This document shows positions 53,523 through 61,886 of a DNA stretch of 64,000 bases, piece after piece. The translations under genes and the position numbers were made by a program. Each line of letters opens with the position of its first letter. Positions within the stretch are counted from its first letter, which is position 1. Source of the stretch: Anaerocolumna sp. AGMB13020. GTDB taxonomy: Bacteria; Bacillota; Clostridia; Lachnospirales; Lachnospiraceae. The notes beneath the pieces are model-generated. The model was given only the letters and a program-made list of their open reading frames with translations. It did not search any database and was not told where the DNA came from. The DNA lies in NCBI RefSeq assembly GCF_033100115.1, contig NZ_CP136910.1:5025001-5089000 (forward strand). The letters are read 5' to 3'.

Positions 53523-53551
53523 TTGTTTTTAAATGACAGATGATTTATAAT
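53523..53551 (+). promoter_or_regulatory. Candidate promoter of the H-NOX chemoreceptor
   Basis: TTGTTT (53523-53528), a 17-nt spacer and TATAAT (53546-53551) lie 75 nt upstream of the ATG. Confidence 0.55.
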
Positions 53552-53625
53552 GATGTAGTATATTATGTTAAAAAATCGAAAAATTAAGATAAATGCGGTA
53601 ATTTATTAACTTAAGGAGGAAGGTT

Positions 53626-55419
53626 ATGAAAGGTACAGTAGTATCGTCTTGGGTGGAATCATGCAGGAAGCTGTATGGCAATGATATTGTCAATAAAGCA
53701 TTAAAAGATTTCAACCTTACAAGTGAGCATATTTTTACACCTTTTGAAGATGTGGAAGACAGAGTAGCCAGGGGAATCATAGACCACATCGGAGATCAGT
53801 TAGGAAAAACAACCAAAGAAATATGGAATACCATGGGAGAGGAAAATATTAAGACCTTTAGTAAGAACTACCCTGGTTTCTTCCGGCATGAGTCTGCTTA
53901 TCAGTTCCTGAAATCTATGAATGATGTCCATATCATTGTTATGAAACGCTTCCGAGGTGCAAAACCTCCTCTTCTCGATGTAGAAACAATATCTTCACAT
54001 GAAATTTTATTTACGTACCGGTCAAAAAGAGGTATGGTGGACTACCTGATTGGTCTTACCAATGGGGCCATTAAGCATTTTAACGAAAAAGCCCAAATTG
54101 AAATTCTGTATCAGAATGAAGAAGAGACGCAGCTTAAACTGACCTTTGAAAGAGAAATTCAATCCACTAAGAAATATCTTGTCAACAGATTACTGTCTTT
54201 TGGATTTATCAAGAATACTGCTGTAAAGTCCTCAATTGTAAATACCGCTGCTGTTACCGTGACCTCCCTGTTATTATCCCAGGGTATCCTAAAGACAGGA
54301 ATACTTGCTCTTGTTGCTTTTGGTTTCTCCCTTTTGTCAGCTCTTTCTCTTAATCGCCCCAGCAGGATGATCATGAAAGAACTAAAGAATTTAAGCGAGC
54401 GTAAATTCGTAGAGACCATAAAGCTTAAGACAAAGGATGAATACGAGATTTACATGGAACATATAAACGAGATAAAGAGAAACATTCAGAAAGATTTTAT
54501 CGGCTTCAATGCAATCGTAGATGAGCTCTATACCTTTAATAAATCAGTTTCTGATATTGCCGGAACCATGATGAATACCTCCGATGATATTACGGTAGTA
54601 CTGGATCAGGTAGCCCAGGCAGCTGTAACTCAGGCGGAGGATACTACAAAGGCTATCAGTGTTCTGGATGATAGTGTACAGAACGTAACGACAATCTCTA
54701 ATGAAGGCCAGCAGAATAAGACTCAGATTGAAGAAGCAGTACTTGGAATCGAAGACAGTTTTAAGAATGTTCAGGCTACAGCTTCCCAGATTGCAGATGT
54801 CCTGTATAGTTTCAGTAATATCAAAAAAGAAAGCACGGACTTAAAGAATAATGCCGATGCAATCACTCAGATCGTTCTTATCGTGGCCTCGATTGCCAAG
54901 CAGATTAATCTGCTGGCATTAAACGCCTCTATAGAAGCCGCCAGAGCAGGTGAGGCCGGAAAAGGTTTTACCGTAGTAGCGGAAGAAGTAAGAAAGCTGT
55001 CAGAGGAAACCAATAAAGCGGTTAAACAGATTAATGAGAGTCTTATGGGCTTTGTTTCCAGTATAGGAATAGTCGTTGAAGGTATCGATACACAGTATAC
55101 GGTTCTGGAAAATGAAAATACCAAGCTCTCGGATGCGGTTACAACATCAAGTCAGATGAATCAGAGATTAAAGGTGGTATCCCAGCTTTTAATCAAGAAT
55201 TCAACTGAATTGAAATCAGAGGCAGATAATATTACAGACCTGTTTGACGGAATACAGAATCTTGCGGCTATAGCGGAAGAAAATTCGGCGTCCACACAGG
55301 AAGCCAATTCCAATGTTACCGTTTATGTTGAACAGATAAAGAAACTGAACGACCAGATTACAGTATTTGATACCATGATTCAGAACTTCCAGGAAGACTT
55401 GGGAAATTATATTATCTAA
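53626..55419 (+). CDS. H-NOX (haem NO/O2-binding) chemoreceptor
   Basis: This 597-residue receptor has a cytoplasmic N-terminal H-NOX haem domain (1-185), two hydrophobic segments (about 205-245) and a methyl-accepting signalling domain (tip [20 protein letters not shown]). The proximal haem ligand is His102, the propionate-binding Tyr131-x-Ser133-x-Arg135 is present, and so are Pro115 and the distal Trp9, Asn74 and Tyr140. These numbers are identical to the O2-binding Thermoanaerobacter (Caldanaerobacter) H-NOX. It should therefore bind O2 (and NO) and drive redox or aerotaxis signalling. AAGGAGGAAGG precedes the ATG. It is monocistronic. Confidence 0.95.
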   Translation: MKGTVVSSWVESCRKLYGNDIVNKALKDFNLTSEHIFTPFEDVEDRVARGIIDHIGDQLGKTTKEIWNTMGEENIKTFSKNYPGFFRHESAYQFLKSMNDVHIIVMKRFRGAKPPLLDVETISSHEILFTYRSKRGMVDYLIGLTNGAIKHFNEKAQIEILYQNEEETQLKLTFEREIQSTKKYLVNRLLSFGFIKNTAVKSSIVNTAAVTVTSLLLSQGILKTGILALVAFGFSLLSALSLNRPSRMIMKELKNLSERKFVETIKLKTKDEYEIYMEHINEIKRNIQKDFIGFNAIVDELYTFNKSVSDIAGTMMNTSDDITVVLDQVAQAAVTQAEDTTKAISVLDDSVQNVTTISNEGQQNKTQIEEAVLGIEDSFKNVQATASQIADVLYSFSNIKKESTDLKNNADAITQIVLIVASIAKQINLLALNASIEAARAGEAGKGFTVVAEEVRKLSEETNKAVKQINESLMGFVSSIGIVVEGIDTQYTVLENENTKLSDAVTTSSQMNQRLKVVSQLLIKNSTELKSEADNITDLFDGIQNLAAIAEENSASTQEANSNVTVYVEQIKKLNDQITVFDTMIQNFQEDLGNYII

Positions 55420-55453
55420 GACTCTATACCAAAAGAAAATACGAATCCAAAGC

Positions 55454-55507
55454 AAATGCACCTCCAAAAGGACAGACAGATCAAATCCTTTTGAGGTGCA
55501 TTTTATA
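55454..55507. terminator. Terminator between the H-NOX receptor and arcC
   Basis: AAATGCACCTCCAAAAGGA (55454-55472) pairs with TCCTTTTGAGGTGCATTT (55486-55503), followed by TATAA. It serves convergent genes, best in the plus direction. Confidence 0.8.
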
Positions 55508-55522
55508 ATGGGAATAAGTTTC

Positions 55523-56455
55523 TTATTTGGTAAAATGGGTTCCGGCTCTGCCATGAACAGCATCCAGTGCTTTCTCAATGGGAGCAATGATAGCTTCTCT
55601 GTTATCAGAGCCTTTGATAAATTCAACGGCTGCTTTAATCTTAGGAAGCATTGATCCGGACTCAAAGATATCTTCTTTTATATAACCTTCCGCCTCTGCA
55701 ACGGAAATAGTATCAAGAGGACGGGCCTCCGGTTTACCAAAACCATAATATACTTTTTCAACACCGGTTAAGAACAGAAGGGTATCTGCTTTCACACCTT
55801 CAGCCAGTAACTTTGCTGTTGCATCCTTTTCTATAACGGCGCTGGCACCCTTTAAATTCGTACCCTGCTCCAGCACAGGAATTCCGCCGCCACCGGAGGC
55901 AATTACCAGATGATTTGCTTCCAGGAGTGCTTTCACAGAATCAATTTCATATATTTCCAGAGGATTTGGAGAAGCAATTATTCTGCGGTAGCCCTTTTCC
56001 TGCTTCACTACATGGTTCCCTTTCTGTTGTTCCTTTTCTGCCTCTTCTTCGGTCATATATCTGCCAATGACTTTCGTAGGATTAGCAAAAGCTTCGTCAA
56101 AAGGGTCTACTTTAACCTGTGTGATCAGAGTTACCACCGGTTTATATAAACCTCGGTTTAACAGTTCGGTACGCAGTATGTTCTGAAGATCATAACCCAT
56201 ATAACCCTGGCTTAAGGAACTGCAGACTGACATGGGAGGCGCAGTATACAGGTTATCGAGTCTTGCAAATTCAGTCATTGCGGTATGAAGCATGCCGACC
56301 TGGGGACCATTACTGTGAGTGATTACAATATCGTAATTATCTTCAATTAAGTCGGCAATAGCTTTGGCCGCTTTCTTAATTGCTTTTTGCTGTTCCGGAA
56401 AAGTTTCGGCAAACGCATCTCTGCCTAATACAACTACCATTCTTTTTTTAGGCAT
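55523..56455 (-). CDS. arcC: Carbamate kinase
   Basis: This 310-residue kinase makes ATP from carbamoyl phosphate and ADP at the end of the arginine deiminase or related pathways. It has the N-terminal VVVLGRDAF region, ITHSNGPQVGMLHTAM, QGYMGYDLQN, IASGGGGIPVL, the lysine-bearing VIEKDATAKLLAE, and SGSMLPKIKAAVEFI. AGAGGT precedes the ATG. No arcA or argF neighbours are present, so the carbamoyl phosphate source (arginine, agmatine, allantoin or a purine route) is open. It is monocistronic. Confidence 0.95.
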   Translation of the reverse strand: MPKKRMVVVLGRDAFAETFPEQQKAIKKAAKAIADLIEDNYDIVITHSNGPQVGMLHTAMTEFARLDNLYTAPPMSVCSSLSQGYMGYDLQNILRTELLNRGLYKPVVTLITQVKVDPFDEAFANPTKVIGRYMTEEEAEKEQQKGNHVVKQEKGYRRIIASPNPLEIYEIDSVKALLEANHLVIASGGGGIPVLEQGTNLKGASAVIEKDATAKLLAEGVKADTLLFLTGVEKVYYGFGKPEARPLDTISVAEAEGYIKEDIFESGSMLPKIKAAVEFIKGSDNREAIIAPIEKALDAVHGRAGTHFTK

Positions 56456-56856
56456 ATTATTACCTCTTTCATAGGTTATTTCACGAAGAATCCTGTCCGT
56501 AAGAGCAGAAAGAATTCCTGTAATTGCAATTATAAGCTGAAATGAACTATTAAATAAAGCAATTATCAGCTTATATAGATATTTTAAATTATATAATAAT
56601 ACGACCTAAAAGGAAAGTATAAATTAGACTTTGTACGAGGCCTTATAAAGGAATTACTTATAAATAAGCAGATGGAGCTTATTTGCATTCTATTGGAATA
56701 TAGAACTAAAACGGCAAAATGGATGAGTATAAGAAAATTTCTTCGGATTTTTTTAAAAAGTAACGGTTATGTACTTGCCATAGGATATCTTATGATTTAT
56801 AGTTTACTGTAGTAACGTGATAATTCATTATCTGTTTACATTGCAAAATTTTCTTC

Positions 56857-56885
56857 TTGACAACACAGGTATAATTGTATACAAT
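56857..56885 (+). promoter_or_regulatory. Sigma-A promoter of the citrate synthase-isocitrate dehydrogenase-gntR operon
   Basis: Consensus TTGACA (56857-56862), a 17-nt spacer and TACAAT (56880-56885). Transcription would start near 56892, which rules out the upstream in-frame ATG at 56875 as a start codon. Confidence 0.85.
56874..56885. promoter_or_regulatory. Candidate GntR operator over the -10
   Basis: ATTGTATACAAT is a perfect 12-bp palindrome that ends exactly at the -10 hexamer. It is the classic FCD-GntR type site, and the operon's third gene encodes such a regulator. Confidence 0.7.
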
Positions 56886-56931
56886 AAGACAAATTATAAA
56901 AGACAAAACTATAGGAATGAGGAGCAGAGCA

Positions 56932-58311
56932 ATGGAAAACAGGAAAGTATTTATGAACCGTCAGAATAACCTGCTTCAGCTGGAGGAGCACTTATACACT
57001 CTGGTTGATGTCGGCGAACCAAATGTTTTCAGGAATTTATTTCCTTATGATGAGGTCCCTAAAATAGCTTTTAATGACAGAATAGTGCCTCATAATTTTC
57101 CGGAAGAGATATGGATTACAGATACTACCTTCCGTGATGGACAGCAATCCAGAGCTCCTTATTCCACCGAACAGATTGTTACCATATTTGATTATTTACA
57201 TAGACTTGGAGGTCCCAAAGGGATTATACGCCAGAGTGAATTCTTCCTGTACAGTAAAAAGGACAGGGATGCCGTGTATAAATGCATGGAGAAGGGATAT
57301 CAGTTCCCGGAAGTCACCTCCTGGATTCGAGCCAGCAAGAAGGATTTTCAACTGGTGAAGGATATCGGTATGAAAGAGACCGGAATACTGGTAAGCTGTT
57401 CTGATTATCACATCTTTTATAAGATGAAGATGACCAGAAGAGAAGCCATGAACCACTATCTGAATGTTGTCCAGGAATGTCTTGAGACCGGTGTTGCGCC
57501 CAGATGCCATCTGGAAGATATTACGCGCTCTGACATCCATGGTTTTGTTATACCTTTTTGTATGGAATTAATGAAGCTGGGAGAAAGATATCGTATACCA
57601 GTTAAGATCAGAGCCTGTGATACCATGGGATATGGAGTTAATTTCTCAGGTGCTGTGATACCCAGGTCTGTACAGGGTATCATCTATGGGCTTTTAACGC
57701 ATGGAGGGGTACCTTCGCACCTGATAGAATGGCATGGACATAACGATTTTTATAAGGCGGTTACCAATTCCACTACTGCCTGGTTGTATGGAGCCTGCGG
57801 TATAAACTGTTCCCTTTTCGGTATTGGTGAGCGTACCGGTAATACACCACTGGAGGCCATGGTCTTTGAGTATGCCCAGCTTAAAGGGACTTTAGACGGT
57901 ATGGATACAACCGTAATTACTGAGCTGGCAGATTATTTTACAAAAGAAATCGGCTACAAGATTCCTCCCCGAACACCATTTGTCGGAAAGAACTTTAATG
58001 TTACAAGAGCAGGAATTCATGCAGACGGACTATTGAAAAATGAGGAAATATATAATATATTTGATACGGAGAAATTTTTAAACAGGCCTGCTCTGGTTGC
58101 GGTATCCAATACCTCAGGGCTTGCCGGTATCGCTCATTGGATTAATACTTACTTTAAGCTAAAGGGAGATGAAATTGTTGATAAGAATGACCCTCTTGTA
58201 ATTAAGGTAAAAGAATGGGTAGATGAGGAATATGACAGCGGACGTGTAACGGTAATTACAGATGAAGAATTAATCGGAGTAATTACGGACATCAGAGAAA
58301 ACCGGTTGTAA
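56932..58311 (+). CDS. Probable Re-type citrate synthase (isopropylmalate/homocitrate synthase family)
   Basis: This 459-residue HMGL-like TIM-barrel protein has the metal/active-site motif DTTFRDGQQSRAPYS at the start of the barrel, HLEDITRSD, the HxHND motif in EWHGHNDFYKAVTNS, and GERTGNTPLEAM. It lacks the C-terminal regulatory domain of LeuA. Length, lack of that domain and linkage to an isocitrate dehydrogenase gene suggest the Re-citrate synthase described from Clostridium kluyveri rather than isopropylmalate synthase. AGGAG lies 7 nt before the ATG at 56932. The promoter has an overlapping GntR-type operator. Confidence 0.72.
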   Translation: MENRKVFMNRQNNLLQLEEHLYTLVDVGEPNVFRNLFPYDEVPKIAFNDRIVPHNFPEEIWITDTTFRDGQQSRAPYSTEQIVTIFDYLHRLGGPKGIIRQSEFFLYSKKDRDAVYKCMEKGYQFPEVTSWIRASKKDFQLVKDIGMKETGILVSCSDYHIFYKMKMTRREAMNHYLNVVQECLETGVAPRCHLEDITRSDIHGFVIPFCMELMKLGERYRIPVKIRACDTMGYGVNFSGAVIPRSVQGIIYGLLTHGGVPSHLIEWHGHNDFYKAVTNSTTAWLYGACGINCSLFGIGERTGNTPLEAMVFEYAQLKGTLDGMDTTVITELADYFTKEIGYKIPPRTPFVGKNFNVTRAGIHADGLLKNEEIYNIFDTEKFLNRPALVAVSNTSGLAGIAHWINTYFKLKGDEIVDKNDPLVIKVKEWVDEEYDSGRVTVITDEELIGVITDIRENRL

Positions 58312-58340
58312 ATTCCTATTGATAAGCTATCACAGGAATT
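58311..58340 (+). promoter_or_regulatory. Intercistronic hairpin after the Re-citrate synthase gene
   Basis: AATTCCT (58311-58317) and AGGAATT (58334-58340) form a 7-bp stem touching the stop codon. It has no T-tract, so it probably tunes expression or stability within the operon. Confidence 0.35.
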
Positions 58341-58420
58341 TAGATCTGCATTGTATGGGACTACCATTCGAATGCTTCAATAGAAACTTATTAACATGCA
58401 AAAGAAAGGCACGGTGTAAG

Positions 58421-59581
58421 ATGACAGAGTTTATACAGGCGGCAAAAGAAAAATTCGGGAAATTATTAGAAGAGCAGCTGGCGCGGGTTGAGGTAATGAA
58501 GAATCAGGCGGATTTTGTAAACTATAAAGAGCTTGAAACCATAGCAATCGGCGTATGCGGAGGAGACGGTATAGGCCCTGCCATAACAGGTCAGGCTCAA
58601 AGAGTGCTTGAGTTCCTGTTAAGTGAGGAAGTAAAAAAAGGAAAAGTAACCTTTAAGACGATTGATGGATTAACCATTGAGCATAGGGCAGAAAAATTGC
58701 AGGCGATTCCTGATGATGTGCTTGCAGAGCTTAAGAAATGCAACGTTATTCTGAAAGGACCTACAACAACACCAAGAAAAGGTGATCCCTGGCCCAATGT
58801 TGAGAGTGCCAATGTAGCTATGAGAAAAGAACTGGATCTTTTCGCTAATATGCGTCCGGTACGTATTCCGGAGCAGGGAATTGACTGGACCTTTTTCCGT
58901 GAAAATACAGAAGGTGCATATGCAGTAGGCAGCAAGGGCTTTCCTGTAACAGAGGATTTGGCAGTAGATTTTACAGTGGTTACCAGTCAGGGAACCGAAA
59001 GAATTATCAGAGCTGCCTTTGAATATGCCAAAGCAAATAATAAAACCAAAGTAACGGCAGTAACCAAAGCGAATATCATTAAGACAACAGATGGTAAATT
59101 CCTTGATACCTTTAAAGAAATAGCGAAGGAATATCCGGAGATTGAAGCAGATGACTGGTACATTGATATCATGACTGCAAAGCTGGTAGATGAAAAGAGA
59201 AGAAAAGATTTCCAGGTGCTGGTGTTACCCAATCTTTACGGGGATATTCTTACGGATGAAGCAGCAGAATTTCAAGGCGGTGTGGGAACTGCCGGCAGTG
59301 CCAATATCGGTAAGCAGTATGCTATGTTTGAAGCAATCCACGGATCAGCACCCAGAATGGTGGATGAAGGAAGAGATATCTATGCAGATCCCTGCAGCGT
59401 AATCCGTGCAGGTGCTATGTTATTATCACATATCGGATATCAGAATGAAGCAGATAAGCTATATAAAGCACTAGATATCTGCACCATTACTGAGAAGAAG
59501 CTGGTCATTACGGGAAGAAATACCGGAGCAACCAGCGCGGAATTTGCCGATTACCTAATGGAGACCATTGAAAAGCTTTAG
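58421..59581 (+). CDS. Isocitrate/isopropylmalate dehydrogenase family, probable NAD-isocitrate dehydrogenase
   Basis: This is a 386-residue beta-decarboxylating dehydrogenase. The family signature region NLYGDILTDEAAEFQGGVGT with the metal-binding Asp residues is present. RENTEGAYA and LKGPTTTPRKGD match isocitrate dehydrogenase-like members rather than LeuB. Together with the upstream synthase it would produce 2-oxoglutarate; no aconitase gene is in the window. The frame is open 34 codons upstream, but those do not resemble the family, and ATG at 58421 follows a weak AAAGGCACGGTG. The gntR gene starts 10 nt after the stop. Confidence 0.85.
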   Translation: MTEFIQAAKEKFGKLLEEQLARVEVMKNQADFVNYKELETIAIGVCGGDGIGPAITGQAQRVLEFLLSEEVKKGKVTFKTIDGLTIEHRAEKLQAIPDDVLAELKKCNVILKGPTTTPRKGDPWPNVESANVAMRKELDLFANMRPVRIPEQGIDWTFFRENTEGAYAVGSKGFPVTEDLAVDFTVVTSQGTERIIRAAFEYAKANNKTKVTAVTKANIIKTTDGKFLDTFKEIAKEYPEIEADDWYIDIMTAKLVDEKRRKDFQVLVLPNLYGDILTDEAAEFQGGVGTAGSANIGKQYAMFEAIHGSAPRMVDEGRDIYADPCSVIRAGAMLLSHIGYQNEADKLYKALDICTITEKKLVITGRNTGATSAEFADYLMETIEKL

Positions 59582-59591
59582 GAGGAATTTT

Positions 59592-60260
59592 GTGGACGAA
59601 AAAGATGTTCATAAGGAAAATACGGATAAATATTCCCTTCGAGGCAGAGTGTTTACAAAGATCAGGGAAGATATACTATCAGGAAAATATAAACAGAATG
59701 ACGAATTAAAAGAGACCACCATCGGACAGGAACTGGGGGTCAGTCGTACGCCGGTGAGAGAAGCCTTACGTCAGCTTGAACTGGAAGGGCTGGTAAACAT
59801 AGTACCCAACAAAGGTGCTTATGTGAATGGCATTTCAGAAAAAGATATCCATGATATTTATATTATCCGGTCTTATCTGGAGGGACTTTGTGCCAAATGG
59901 GCATGTGAATACATTACCAAAGAACAGATAGATGAGCTGGAGGAAGTTGTATATTTGTCTGAATTTCACGCAAAGAAAGAACATCACGAACAGATTGTGG
60001 AGTTGGACAATAAGTTTCATCAATTGATATATGAAGCCTCCAACAGTAAGATTTTAAATCATATACTTTCTGATTTTCATCACTATGTACAAAGAATACG
60101 AAAGATAACCCTGGCCTCGGATTTACGGGCGGCAAACTCCAATAAGGAACATACCGCCATATTGGATGCTATCCGTCAAAGAGATGGTGATAAGGCAGAA
60201 ATGCTGGCTCATGAACATATTATGAATACCATCAAGAACATAAGTGATAGAGGGTTGTAA
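59592..60260 (+). CDS. GntR-family (FCD domain) regulator of the citrate synthase operon
   Basis: This 222-residue regulator has a winged helix (residues 15-80; ELGVSRTPVREALRQLELEG) and an FCD effector domain (90-215; YIIRSYLEGLCAKWACEYI and HEHIMNTIKN). The start is GTG at 59592 with AGGAGG 6 nt upstream; an in-frame TTG further upstream lies inside the previous gene. It is the last gene of the three-gene unit. The ATTGTATACAAT palindrome over the operon's own -10 is its likely target, making it an autoregulatory, probably citrate- or 2-oxoglutarate-sensing, repressor (effector inferred). Confidence 0.92.
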   Translation: MDEKDVHKENTDKYSLRGRVFTKIREDILSGKYKQNDELKETTIGQELGVSRTPVREALRQLELEGLVNIVPNKGAYVNGISEKDIHDIYIIRSYLEGLCAKWACEYITKEQIDELEEVVYLSEFHAKKEHHEQIVELDNKFHQLIYEASNSKILNHILSDFHHYVQRIRKITLASDLRAANSNKEHTAILDAIRQRDGDKAEMLAHEHIMNTIKNISDRGL

Positions 60261-60324
60261 AAGGAAACACAGGCAGCAAGTGCCTGAAAGCAGACCCTCA
60301 TGAGTAATGAAATATAGTTGCATT

Positions 60325-60360
60325 TAAACCGCCTTTGTAAATAGTTACAAAGACGGTTTA
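60325..60360 (+). terminator. Hairpin after the gntR gene
   Basis: TAAACCGCCTTTGTAA (60325-60340), loop ATAG and TTACAAAGACGGTTTA (60345-60360) form a 16-bp stem with one mismatch. The following sequence AGTGTATTTTG is only moderately T-rich. Confidence 0.65.
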
Positions 60361-60406
60361 AGTGTATTTTGTAACTTTAAGGGATACCGCCGATAAGGAG
60401 ATACGA

Positions 60407-61681
60407 ATGGGATTATTTAATTTATTTAACCGAAAGGTAGAAGAAAAACAGCAATTTGATGATTTCAGCATGATGTTGGCAATACCAAAGAAAGAAGACG
60501 ATATAAAAGAACCTGAAGTCCTTATAAAACGTCTCAGCGAGATTCCCGGGATCAATATATTGTCCAGGAAAATGCAGGATTATAAGTTTGAAGTAGTAAT
60601 AGAATACAAGAAAAATGAGTATCCATTGATTTTCTATCCGGATAGTTTTGCATTACCGGATTTCTACAGACAGCAGCATTTGTTTCCTGATGTAGACATG
60701 CATAAGCTTGTAAGAGCTGAATCTGGTTTAAGGATTGATATGCTTTTTGGTGATGACAGTTTGGAGTCCTATCACTTACAGCTAAAAATAGTAAATGGAA
60801 TAATACCGGATATTCTGGCTTTGCTTGATATCAGCTCTGAAAAGATTCTGTCCGGAAGATGGGTAGCCATGGCGGCAAGCTCCGATGTACCGCCCGCTCC
60901 TCGTTATATTTATACCGTTCAGGCCGTATCCGATGATGATCAGGTATGGCTGCATTCCCATGGATTATCGCGTTGTGGTATCACTGAATTGGAGGTATTG
61001 AATTCTACCAAAGATACCTATAACAATCATTATAATATCATTGAAACCGCTGCTAATCGGATGCTGGAGGCAGAAGAACCTTTAAAGCACAAGGAGCCTC
61101 TCTACCTGGCAAGATTATCAGAGGAGGATTATCTGGTGATAACCCTGATACCCTGGGAAGAAGCTGTGAAAGGATATGCTTTCGATATGTTGGGGGGGAG
61201 AAGAGACAGGGAGGAGAGTCATAACAGAAATACCAGTGCTGTCTTTGCTTATCCAACGGAGGAGGATTATAAAAAGAAGAAATACAAGCCCGTTTCTATC
61301 TATGATGATATACTCAAAGATAATCCAATCTATATGATCTCCAACAAAGAAACAGATAGAATGAGAGCCTTGGCTTTGGAACGGCTTGATTACGTAAGAA
61401 AAGCAATAACCTCAGAAGAAAATAAGATACTTGTAAAAATTGGTCTGACAGTAGATGATGAGTATAAAACCGAGGATAATTTCCATGAGCATATCTGGTT
61501 TGAACTTCTTGAAATTACAGAGGACCAGGTCAGGGGAACACTTACCCAGGAACCCTATTATGTAAAGGATATGCATACCGGCAGCGAAGGCACTTATACG
61601 ATAGAAGATATTACGGACTGGCTGATTTTTACACCTGAACGGAGATTGTCTCCGGATGATGCTTACCTGCTGGAAGATTAG
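60407..61681 (+). CDS. DUF4026/DUF2314-like protein
   Basis: This is a 424-residue soluble protein. The N-terminal and middle regions (QQFDDFSMMLAIPKKEDDI, YHLQLKIVNGIIPDILALLD, YTVQAVSDDDQVWLHSHGL) resemble the uncharacterised DUF4026. The last 90 residues (HEHIWFELLEITEDQVRGTL, YTIEDITDWLIFTPERR) look like DUF2314. AAGGAG lies 6 nt before the ATG at 60407. It has no membrane segment. Neighbours do not suggest a role. Confidence 0.78.
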   Translation: MGLFNLFNRKVEEKQQFDDFSMMLAIPKKEDDIKEPEVLIKRLSEIPGINILSRKMQDYKFEVVIEYKKNEYPLIFYPDSFALPDFYRQQHLFPDVDMHKLVRAESGLRIDMLFGDDSLESYHLQLKIVNGIIPDILALLDISSEKILSGRWVAMAASSDVPPAPRYIYTVQAVSDDDQVWLHSHGLSRCGITELEVLNSTKDTYNNHYNIIETAANRMLEAEEPLKHKEPLYLARLSEEDYLVITLIPWEEAVKGYAFDMLGGRRDREESHNRNTSAVFAYPTEEDYKKKKYKPVSIYDDILKDNPIYMISNKETDRMRALALERLDYVRKAITSEENKILVKIGLTVDDEYKTEDNFHEHIWFELLEITEDQVRGTLTQEPYYVKDMHTGSEGTYTIEDITDWLIFTPERRLSPDDAYLLED

Positions 61682-61730
61682 CTCGGCTTTTGAGATTAAA
61701 ACATACCATATGAACGAATACAATAAGAAT

Positions 61731-61782
61731 GCTCCCGGTATATATGTTGCAGGTTACAAAGTACAACCTATAAGCCGGGAGC
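61731..61782. terminator. Hairpin between the DUF4026 gene and the ABC-F gene
   Basis: GCTCCCGG (61731-61738) pairs with CCGGGAGC (61775-61782), with inner AGGTT/AACCT. There is no T-tract on either strand, yet it sits between convergent genes. It may protect 3' ends. Confidence 0.5.
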
Positions 61783-61886
61783 CATTCCTGTTATAGAAGT
61801 TACTGGATTTTATGATGCAACACTCTGTTTTACAAAGTAATTGTTTCTTAATATTAACAAAACCCAGATAACAGAATGTATTAATT

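Larger units (their letters stand above)
56456..56931. other. 476-nt divergent region between arcC and the citrate synthase gene
   Basis: A perfect 10-bp inverted repeat TATAAGCTGA (56531-56540) and TCAGCTTATA (56566-56575) lies on the arcC side. The plus-strand promoter and operator at 56857-56885 serve the next operon. No ORF is supported in the rest. Confidence 0.5.

Noticed and set aside
58319..58420. N-terminal extension of the isocitrate dehydrogenase gene
   Set aside because: The extra 34 residues do not resemble the family and overlap an intercistronic hairpin.
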